DNA of 64,000 nt from Verrucomicrobiaceae bacterium (GTDB lineage: Bacteria; Verrucomicrobiota; Verrucomicrobiia; Verrucomicrobiales; Verrucomicrobiaceae), in contig JADJPM010000004.1 in the NCBI GenBank assembly GCA_016713245.1, forward strand, positions 3,038,001 to 3,102,000, given 5' to 3'. Under the pieces are notes generated by a model. It ran no database searches and was not told the DNA's origin. It saw only the letters and a program-made list of their open reading frames with translations. Positions 25,117 through 31,385 of the stretch are shown here, one piece after another; within the stretch, counting starts at the first letter, position 1; the number at the start of each line of letters is the position of its first letter. The position numbers were made by a program, and so were the translations under genes.

Positions 25117-25815
25117 TCACTTCTGCCCATAATACGCCCCCGGCCCGTGCTTCCGCAGGTGGTGCTTTTCGAGGATGTGGGAAGGGATGGGAGCAAGCGA
25201 AGGATTCAGCGAGTAGCTTCCCAAAGCCATCTGAGCGCACATTTCCAAGGCGATGCTGTTGTTGAGCGAATCCATGGCGTTCTTTCCGAAGGTGAACGGC
25301 GCATGATGAAGCTGAAGCACCGCAGGCATCTCCAGCGGGTCGAGTTTCAACTCACGCAGGCGCTCGACGATAGCCACACCGGTGAAGTGTTCGTAATCAG
25401 CATCCACCTCCTCAGGCGTGAGTGCCCGCACGAGAGGCACGGTGCCGTGGAAGTGATCGGCATGCGTGGTGCCATGACAGGGTAGCTCACGACCGGCCTG
25501 ACAGAACATCGTGGCATGCAGGCTGTGCGTGTGCGTGATGCCGCCGATCTTCGGGAACTCGCGGTAGAGATGAAGATGCGTTTTGGTGTCGCTGGACGGG
25601 CGTAGCTTGCCTTCGACGACTTTTCCTTCGAGATCGAGCACGACGATGTCCGCCGGGGTGAGCTGGTCGTAGTCCACGCCACTCGGTTTGATGGCCCACA
25701 GGCCGCTGGCGTGATCGATGCCGCTCACATTGCCCCAGGTCAGGCGCACGAGGCCGCTGGCGGGCAGGGCACGATTGGCTTCACAGACTTGATGGCGGAG
25801 TTCGTCGAGGGTCAT
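25117..25815 (-). CDS. araD: L-ribulose-5-phosphate 4-epimerase
   Basis: A 232-residue class II aldolase-fold, zinc-dependent epimerase converting L-ribulose 5-phosphate to D-xylulose 5-phosphate. The zinc histidines are visible in 'ITHTHSLHATMF' and 'LQLHHAPFTFGKNA'; 'SGLVRLTWGNVSGID' and 'IKPSGVDYDQLTPADIVV' bind the substrate phosphate. The C-terminus 'KHGPGAYYGQ' is diagnostic for AraD against other class II aldolases. It is followed upstream on the same strand by a GNAT gene (start 26427, gap 12 bases), so the two are probably one transcript. No other arabinose genes are nearby. Confidence 0.93.
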   Translation of the reverse strand: MTLDELRHQVCEANRALPASGLVRLTWGNVSGIDHASGLWAIKPSGVDYDQLTPADIVVLDLEGKVVEGKLRPSSDTKTHLHLYREFPKIGGITHTHSLHATMFCQAGRELPCHGTTHADHFHGTVPLVRALTPEEVDADYEHFTGVAIVERLRELKLDPLEMPAVLQLHHAPFTFGKNAMDSLNNSIALEMCAQMALGSYSLNPSLAPIPSHILEKHHLRKHGPGAYYGQK

Positions 25816-25827
25816 AGTGCTTCGTGC

Positions 25828-26427
25828 TCACGCGGGGAGGTTCTTCAACCAAAACGTCAGCGTTTTCGGCGACTCGGCGGGCTCGCCGATTTCCTTCCAG
25901 ATGAAGGTGGCCTGCAGCTCGGGATGCTTTTGGTAGCCCTGGCTTTGCCAAAATTCATCCAGCGGCCGATAGCCGGCCGGTCGCAGCGGATGGTCCACCG
26001 CACGATCCACGGCGCAAAACGTGGCGAGGCGTGCTCCAATCGACCTCGCATGCGCTTCGCGATGCTGGAAGAAGGCCTTGCCTAGACCTTTGCCGCGATA
26101 TGACGGCAGCAAAATCGATTCACCGAAGTAGCAGATGTCCTCCAAATCGTAGCCGCCCGCCTTCACAAAGGCCGCCTGAAACACCGGCCCCTCATCGACC
26201 ATCGGCAGACAGGTGGTGGCACCCACGACGCGGTCGCCTTCGAAGGCCAGCACGACCAGGCTGCGCTCGCAGTTCAGGTAGGTACGCAGATACTCGCGCT
26301 CGTACTCGAGGCTGCCTTCGTAGAGGTAGGGATACTCGTGGAAGACGGTGATTCGCAAATGGCCGAGCGCATCGAGATGCGGCTCCAGTGCCGGACCGTG
26401 AAAAGGCTTCAAAATGATCTCAGACAT
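25828..26427 (-). CDS. GNAT family N-acetyltransferase
   Basis: A 199-residue acetyltransferase of the GCN5 fold. The acetyl-CoA pyrophosphate loop is visible as 'LLPSYRGKGLGKAFFQHREAHARSIG', and the preceding strand as 'YDLEDICYFGESI'. 'PYLYEGSLEYEREYLRTYL' at the N-terminus is also seen in uncharacterised GNATs of this size. The target is unknown. It lies immediately upstream of araD on the same strand with a 12-base gap. Confidence 0.85.
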   Translation of the reverse strand: MSEIILKPFHGPALEPHLDALGHLRITVFHEYPYLYEGSLEYEREYLRTYLNCERSLVVLAFEGDRVVGATTCLPMVDEGPVFQAAFVKAGGYDLEDICYFGESILLPSYRGKGLGKAFFQHREAHARSIGARLATFCAVDRAVDHPLRPAGYRPLDEFWQSQGYQKHPELQATFIWKEIGEPAESPKTLTFWLKNLPA

Positions 26428-26437
26428 GCAAACGGGC

Positions 26438-26740
26438 TTACTTGGCTGAATCGGGCTTTTTGATCTCTTCGGGCTTTTTCTCCTCTGTTTTTGGATCAGG
26501 CGGCGTGCTGGGCACGGCGATGAACTTTGCCTTTTCGGGGTCCATGCGTGGCAGCTTGCCCTGAAGTTTTTTAAGCTCCTCTAGTGTTTCCTTGGGGGCT
26601 TCCGGTTTCGGCTCAACTGGGGCGACGACTGCGGCGGGAGCGGGCTTGGCAGGAGGCTCCGGCGTAGGCGCGGCAGGCTTTTCGCAGGCACTCAAAAGGA
26701 GCGTTAGGGCCGCAGTGAGAAGATGAAAACGCAGGTGCAT
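26438..26740 (-). CDS. Small proline-rich lipoprotein
   Basis: A 100-residue predicted lipoprotein. The signal peptide MHLRFHLLTAALTLLLSAC ends in a lipobox (LSAC). The mature part is almost all Pro, Lys, Glu and Ala (for example 'KPAPAAVVAPVEPKPEAPKE'), followed by 'LEELKKLQGKLPRMDPEKAK', and is probably unstructured. The start at 26740 is chosen because a much longer frame upstream has no coding character and overlaps the opposite-strand gene. The function is unknown; a periplasmic spacer is possible. Its 5' end lies 126 bases from the divergent SGNH-like gene. Confidence 0.7.
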   Translation of the reverse strand: MHLRFHLLTAALTLLLSACEKPAAPTPEPPAKPAPAAVVAPVEPKPEAPKETLEELKKLQGKLPRMDPEKAKFIAVPSTPPDPKTEEKKPEEIKKPDSAK

Positions 26741-26866
26741 GGTGTGAAGGGCAAAACGCTCGCCGAAACCCGCTCGAATGCAATGCGCGGCTGCATCGTT
26801 CTGAATCCTCGAAACGTGAAGCTGGACATTCCACCGCCTCGCGCTCCATTCACGTCCCGCCAAGCC

Positions 26867-27817
26867 ATGAAGCACCTCGCCTCCCTCCTCTTTCTTTGCG
26901 CCGCCATGTGGTCGCCCGCCCAGGACGCCCCACCAGCCGCGGAAAGAACCGCCATCGATTTCAAGGACGGCGACAAGCTGGTGCTGCTCGGCAACACCGT
27001 CTTCGAGCGTGAGCAGCGCTACGGCTCCTTCGAACCGCGTCTCGCTCTCGCCCTTGGCGACACCAAAATCAGCGTGCGCAATCTCGCCTGGAGCGGCGAC
27101 ACCGTCTTCGGCCATGCCCGCTCCTACTTCGGCCCGCCGGAAGAGGGACTTCAACGCCTCTCCGGCCATCTCGACATGCTGAAGCCGACGGTTGTCATGC
27201 TTTGCTACGGCTCTGAGCTGGCCTTTGAAAAGTTGAACGGCCTGCCCGACCTCCTCACCGGTTACCGCAGCCTCATTGATCTCATCCGCGCCAAATCTCC
27301 CGGCGTGCGCATCGTGGTGGTGGCCCCGCCCCCGCTTGAAACGCTCGCCCCGCCGCTGCCGGATCTCTCCACCGAAAACAAAAACCTCTCCAGCCTTCGC
27401 GATGCACTGCGGAAGTTCGCCATGATACAGAATGCCTTCTTCGTGGACTGGTTCGAGCTGATGGGCGGTCTTCCGAAGCCCGGCCTCTCCTCCAAACCGC
27501 TCACCGAAAACGGCGTTCACTACATGCAGGAAGGCTACGACAAGCTCGCCACCAAGCTCGTCGAAGGTCTGGGACTCAAAGTCCCTGAGGCTCCCTCCCC
27601 TGCCCTCGAAAATCTCCGCCGCGCCGTCATCGCCAAAGACACCCTCTTCTTCAACCGCTGGCGTCCACAGAACGAAACCTACCTCTTTGGTTTCCGCAAA
27701 CATGAGCAGGGCCAGAACGCCAAGGAGATCCCGATGTTCGACCCACTCATCGCCGAGGGTGACAGCACGATTCAGAAGCTGAAGAGCGAGGCGCTCTCGC
27801 AAGCCCGTCGGCCTTGA
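26867..27817 (+). CDS. Secreted SGNH-like hydrolase domain protein
   Basis: A 316-residue exported protein; the start at 26867 gives the signal peptide MKHLASLLFLCAAMWSPAQ. The body resembles the SGNH/GDSL domain seen at the N-terminus of large membrane-bound dehydrogenases of the same phyla: 'GDKLVLLGNTVFEREQRYGSFE', 'VRNLAWSGDTVFGHARSYF', 'VVMLCYGSELAFE' and 'NGVHYMQEGYDKLA'. Block I has Asn-Thr where most hydrolases have Asp-Ser, and the last block lacks the Asp of DxxH, so catalysis is doubtful. The protein stops after this domain, without the dehydrogenase and cytochrome parts. It converges on the gene at 27827. Confidence 0.75.
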   Translation: MKHLASLLFLCAAMWSPAQDAPPAAERTAIDFKDGDKLVLLGNTVFEREQRYGSFEPRLALALGDTKISVRNLAWSGDTVFGHARSYFGPPEEGLQRLSGHLDMLKPTVVMLCYGSELAFEKLNGLPDLLTGYRSLIDLIRAKSPGVRIVVVAPPPLETLAPPLPDLSTENKNLSSLRDALRKFAMIQNAFFVDWFELMGGLPKPGLSSKPLTENGVHYMQEGYDKLATKLVEGLGLKVPEAPSPALENLRRAVIAKDTLFFNRWRPQNETYLFGFRKHEQGQNAKEIPMFDPLIAEGDSTIQKLKSEALSQARRP

Positions 27818-27826
27818 TGGGGTCTG

Positions 27827-28576
27827 TTAAGGCTGACCCGTTTGAGCGAGCACCTTGTCACGCAAGGCCTTGGCAAAGGTTACCGCATCCATCGGTGTGG
27901 ATGGCAAAGCGGGTGTCTCAATCGCCGTGCCAAGTGCTTTCAGCCCCCACACCTCCTCCAGACGCTCTGGCATTGGCCCGAGCACATGGAGGAACTTCAC
28001 GCGATCCCCTTCCCCACGCAGCCGCTCGGCCATCTTTTCCACCGCACCGGGCACGCGTGGCAGCGTGGCAAAACGCAGCGTGCGCAGCATCGGCAGGCCG
28101 GTGACCTCGTGAGCGATGGAAAGCATCGTGGCGAGTCCGAGCGCGGCCGATTCCTCCCCCGCACCATACGGCACGAGGATCATCGTCACATCGTAGGGCA
28201 TCTGTTTGCCCGCGAGCTCCGCGTCGATGTTCGAGCACTCGGCACCAGCCGCTTCGTAGCGATCACGACGCACCGCGTAGCCCATGTTTTCCTCGCCCAT
28301 GGTGGATTGCAGGTAGCCTGGCACCGCTTGCAGAGCGTCGGTTTGCTTCAAAACATCCCGCAGCAGGTTCGCGTGCTTCTCGATGCCGCCGAGGCTGATG
28401 TCGCGCTTCAAGGCGAGCGCATACTTGAAGCTGCGATCGGCCTCGCGGTCCTTTTTCCACTGCCAGATGCCAAAGCTGGCGATGCCCAACAACACCGTGC
28501 CGGCCGGAAAAAGCACGAGCGCGGCCCGGATCCAGCGTCCGGCATGGGGAGAGGCCTGGGGAGGAGAATCGGTCAT
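27827..28576 (-). CDS. Membrane-anchored protein, distant M28 peptidase-like
   Basis: A 249-residue protein with one N-terminal membrane helix (WIRAALVLFPAGTVLLGIAS) and a periplasmic domain. The stretch 'YDVTMILVPYGAGEESAALGLATMLSIAHEVTG' followed by 'LRTLRFATLPRVPG' has the shape of the M28 aminopeptidase core, in which the family reads roughly 'GAHYDS...DDNGSGVAALLELAR'. The metal-binding His and Asp are absent here, so any peptidase activity is unlikely; the match is weak and is an inference. Its start overlaps the lpxB stop codon in ATGA, so it is translationally coupled to lpxB. Confidence 0.6.
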   Translation of the reverse strand: MTDSPPQASPHAGRWIRAALVLFPAGTVLLGIASFGIWQWKKDREADRSFKYALALKRDISLGGIEKHANLLRDVLKQTDALQAVPGYLQSTMGEENMGYAVRRDRYEAAGAECSNIDAELAGKQMPYDVTMILVPYGAGEESAALGLATMLSIAHEVTGLPMLRTLRFATLPRVPGAVEKMAERLRGEGDRVKFLHVLGPMPERLEEVWGLKALGTAIETPALPSTPMDAVTFAKALRDKVLAQTGQP

Positions 28577-29703
28577 GAAGAATGAATGGCTGAATGCACG
28601 GCCTGCGCCGCCCGCTGATACGCGCCGCCGCTGCCGAGCGTGGCCACGACGGACGCCAGATCGGCCTGGAGAGCCTCTCGGCGCTCCTTTTGCGTCAAAA
28701 GGTCCGCCGTGGCCTTGGCGAGCGTATCGGGATTCAAATCGTGCTGCACGAGCTCTCTTACGACCTCGCGCTTCGCGAGGATGTTGATGATGCCGAGATG
28801 CTTGATGCGCACGACGAGCTTGCCGACGACGTAGGTCGGCCAGCTCACGTTATAGACGAGGGTGTAGGGCAGGCCAAAGCAGGCCGCCTCCAGCGTGGCC
28901 GTGCCGCTGGCCACCGCGCCCGCCTCGCAGCGCTGCATGAGGTCATACACCGTGCCCACCTCGATCCAGCGCTTGGCCTCTGGCACGCCAAGCGCATCCG
29001 CCATCGTGCGCATGTGCCCGGCGAGCGTTTCATTGGCCGCCGAAACCGCAAAACGCGCTTCCGGCACCGCCAGCCGAATCGCCTGCGAGGCCTGCACCAT
29101 GATCGGGAACAAACGCCGCACCTCGTTGAGCCGACTCCCCGGAAACCAGCCCACCAAACCGGGCTCACGCTTCCAATCGCGTCGCAGTGTCTGCACCCGA
29201 TCCACCATCGGATGACCGCCAAACTCCGTGCGCAGGCCGCTCTGCTCGTAAAAGGCCTTTTCGAAGGGGAAAATGCAAATCATGAGGTCCAGCACCTTCG
29301 CCATCACCTTCACGCGCCCCTTCTTCCAGGCCCAGACTTGAGGGCTGATGTAATAAACGATCTTCCCGGCATAGCCCGCCGCTCGCAGCGATGAAGCCAC
29401 GCGGAGATTGAAACCCGGGTAATCCACCAAGACGACCGCCTCCGGACGTTCTGCCAGGATCTGCCTCTCCACCGCCACCTTCTTCTCTTTGAAGTAGCGA
29501 TAGATTTTGAGCACCTCCCACAGACCGACGACGCCCGCCTTTTCCACCCAGTCCTCAATCCCCTGCCCCGCCACCTCGCGCATCTGCCGACCGCCAAGGC
29601 CACTGACCTGCAAATCAGGCTCCAGCGCCCTCATCTCACGCAGCAGACCCGCCGCATGCGTGTCTCCGCTGATTTCTCCGGCAATGATGAACACCCGTGT
29701 CAT
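28573..29703 (-). CDS. lpxB: Lipid-A-disaccharide synthase
   Basis: A 376-residue GT-B glycosyltransferase (family GT19) that joins UDP-2,3-diacylglucosamine and lipid X to form the lipid A disaccharide at the inner membrane. Family motifs include 'VFIIAGEISGDTHAAGLLREM', 'VSGLGGRQMREVAGQG', 'VLVDYPGFNLRVASSLRAAG', 'YYISPQVWAWKKGRVKVMAK' and 'LVGWFPGSRLNEVRRLFPIM', and the donor site in 'ASGTATLEAACFGLPYTLVY'. The start at 29703 is used; a GTG three codons earlier is possible. It indicates an LPS-type outer membrane. The downstream gene overlaps by ATGA. Confidence 0.95.
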   Translation of the reverse strand: MTRVFIIAGEISGDTHAAGLLREMRALEPDLQVSGLGGRQMREVAGQGIEDWVEKAGVVGLWEVLKIYRYFKEKKVAVERQILAERPEAVVLVDYPGFNLRVASSLRAAGYAGKIVYYISPQVWAWKKGRVKVMAKVLDLMICIFPFEKAFYEQSGLRTEFGGHPMVDRVQTLRRDWKREPGLVGWFPGSRLNEVRRLFPIMVQASQAIRLAVPEARFAVSAANETLAGHMRTMADALGVPEAKRWIEVGTVYDLMQRCEAGAVASGTATLEAACFGLPYTLVYNVSWPTYVVGKLVVRIKHLGIINILAKREVVRELVQHDLNPDTLAKATADLLTQKERREALQADLASVVATLGSGGAYQRAAQAVHSAIHSS

Positions 29704-30283
29704 TTGAGGCACAGGAGGGCGGAAATCCGAGAGGAAGAAAACATCGTCGCGAGCCTAGCCGTGAGGTCCGGCCGGTCAAACGGCATGCGGGCTGAATGGG
29801 AAAACTAAAACCCGAGATCCGGAGGCAGCTCCGTCCCCGGTCGATTCCGTCCCTCCAGTCTTCCGTCCCTCCGTTCTTCCGTCCCTCCGGACCCCTTCAG
29901 TCGCTTCGGTCCCTCCAGTCTCTTTTCCCGGGTCCTGCCCCAAAAGCACGTCTTTTCACGCGGAGAGCCTTTCCGGCTCCGCTCTCGATACCCGGCCATT
30001 TCCTCTCTTATCGCTATAAGATATGGATTTTATCATTTATTGCATCAATGAGACTCGAAAGGCCATCTCTCTCAGAATTTGCCCTGCCCAACTCTGTATT
30101 TAGCGCTTTTCACCGGGCTATCAGCGTTTTTCCATAGCTTCTAAAGAGCGTCCCCCTCCCCTTCACCGGGCTCCACATCGCTCTCCCCCTCTCGTTTAGC
30201 CCTCTCGCCGGCCTATTCTGGCCCATTTTCAGGCCTCTTTATTCTCACTTTTACAATTTTATCATATTTTTGTGAGATTACCG
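29704..30283. other. 580-bp gap with pyrimidine repeats and no supported gene
   Basis: The gap between the divergent lpxB and NlpC/P60-like genes. It contains the CCGTCCCTCC repeat block (29845-29920), a pyrimidine-rich stretch beyond it and an AT-rich part from about 30000 on. A frame on the plus strand (29796-30137) is low-complexity and has no recognisable start signal, so it is not called. The promoter of the next gene begins at 30284. Confidence 0.6.
29845..29920. repeat. Degenerate tandem repeat of TTCCGTCCCTCC
   Basis: Four copies of a roughly 12-base unit (TTCCGTCCCTCC and close variants such as TTCGGTCCCTCC), at 29845, 29861, 29877 and 29905. The strand is almost pure pyrimidine, so it could adopt unusual structure. 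It lies in the lpxB upstream region. Confidence 0.65.
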
Positions 30284-30311
30284 TTGCAACGATTCTCATT
30301 GTGGTTATAAT
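30284..30311 (+). promoter_or_regulatory. Sigma-70-type promoter of the NlpC/P60-like gene
   Basis: TTGCAA (30284-30289), a 16-base spacer, then a perfect TATAAT (30306-30311), 22 bases before the ATG at 30334. This is the best -35/-10 pair in the window; the leader would be only about 15-20 bases. Confidence 0.6.
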
Positions 30312-30333
30312 TTCCACAACATAAGAAATCGCC

Positions 30334-31044
30334 ATGAACGCCCTCCGCAACACCCTCCTCGCCGCCGCCGCCCTCCTCGTCGTCGCTTTCGTTGCTCCCG
30401 CTTCCGCTCAACAAGGCTACTACGCCGCCGGTTACTACGCCGCTCCCCAGGCCCAGAAGGCCGCCGCTTACGCTCAGAACCAAGCCGCTTGGGCCGCCTA
30501 CCACCGCCAGCAGCAGGCCAACGCCCAAGCCTGGGCCGCCTACCACGCCCAGCAGGCCGCCGCTGCCCGCACCGCCCCTCGTGCCACCCCTGTCGCCGCT
30601 CCCCGCGCTGCCGCTCCTGCCGCCACCGGCAACGCCCAGATCCGCTTCGACGGCCGTTTCGCCTCCGTCGGCTCCAACGCCCCTGCCCAGCTTCAGCACG
30701 CCGTTTACGCTGCTAACAAGCTCCAAAACAAGCCCTACGTCCGCGGTGGTGGCCACGCCCACGTCGAAGACAACGCCTACGACTGCTCCGGCAGCGTTTC
30801 TTATGTCCTCATCAAGGCTGGCCTTCTTCGTGCCCCTCTCGCCAGCGGTGCCTTCGCCAGCTATGGCGAAGCCGGCCCTGGCCGCTTCATCACCATCTGG
30901 GTCAAGCCTGGCGAACATGTTTTCATGACCATCTGCGGTCTTCGCATGGACACCTCCGGCCAGATCACGGGCGAAGGCCCCCGCTGGCGCACCAAGAGCC
31001 GCAGCATGGCTGGCTTCATTGCCCGTCATCCTGCTGGCTTTTAA
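30334..31044 (+). CDS. Secreted NlpC/P60-like peptidoglycan hydrolase
   Basis: A 236-residue exported protein with a signal peptide ending at APASAQ. Residues 25-100 are low complexity, made of Ala, Gln and Tyr ('YYAAGYYAAPQAQKAAAYAQ', then repeated 'QAWAAYH'). The C-terminal domain resembles NlpC/P60 (C40) cell-wall endopeptidases: 'AYDCSGSVSYVLIKAGLL' gives the catalytic Cys (C151) and 'KPGEHVFMTI' the His (H195). 'KPYVRGGGHAHVEDN' precedes the Cys as in the family. It probably cleaves stem-peptide bonds. Codon use is strongly biased to GCC/GCT, suggesting high expression. A strong promoter lies directly upstream. Confidence 0.8.
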   Translation: MNALRNTLLAAAALLVVAFVAPASAQQGYYAAGYYAAPQAQKAAAYAQNQAAWAAYHRQQQANAQAWAAYHAQQAAAARTAPRATPVAAPRAAAPAATGNAQIRFDGRFASVGSNAPAQLQHAVYAANKLQNKPYVRGGGHAHVEDNAYDCSGSVSYVLIKAGLLRAPLASGAFASYGEAGPGRFITIWVKPGEHVFMTICGLRMDTSGQITGEGPRWRTKSRSMAGFIARHPAGF

Positions 31045-31159
31045 TTCTCATTTTTGTGACGCGATTCTCACTCTCGAAAACAAGCTGCCCGACAAACCTG
31101 CGAATCAAACCCTCTCAAAGCCCCCAAATCACCCCAAACCTCTCATCCCCGATAATCCC

Positions 31160-31378
31160 ATGAACGCCTTCGCCTCTTCCTCCGCCTCCACCGCCTCCAA
31201 CGAAACCTCCCTCGGCTGGAACCACATGCCCGCCTACGGCGAGGTCATGAGCGAACTGCGCGGCCTGAATCACCTCGATATCAATGCCCCGCTGGCACCC
31301 GAACCCCGCGCCAACAATCTCCTCATCGAGTCCTTCTGGAATTGCCTGACCCGCTCGAACACGCAGGTCGCCGCGTAA
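31160..31378 (+). CDS. Small uncharacterised protein (72 residues)
   Basis: A short frame beginning MNAFASSSASTASNETSLGW and continuing 'NHMPAYGEVMSELRGLNHLDINAPLAP', ending in 'NLLIESFWNCLTRSNTQVAA'. I do not recognise it and see no signal peptide or motif. It follows the NlpC/P60-like gene by 115 bases on the same strand and has its codon bias, which supports it being expressed. A role as a small regulator or envelope accessory is only a guess and is not claimed. Confidence 0.5.
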   Translation: MNAFASSSASTASNETSLGWNHMPAYGEVMSELRGLNHLDINAPLAPEPRANNLLIESFWNCLTRSNTQVAA

Positions 31379-31385
31379 AAACCCC

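Noticed and set aside
26438..27802. A 454-codon minus-strand frame over the SGNH gene
   Set aside because: Only its last 100 codons (the lipoprotein from 26740) have coding character; the rest is the mirror of the SGNH-like gene.
29845..29920. A CRISPR array
   Set aside because: Units of about 12 bases with almost no spacers and no cas genes; this is a simple tandem repeat.
29796..30137. A 113-codon plus-strand frame in the lpxB gap
   Set aside because: It runs through the pyrimidine repeat, giving only Pro/Ser/Arg runs, and has no start signal or family.
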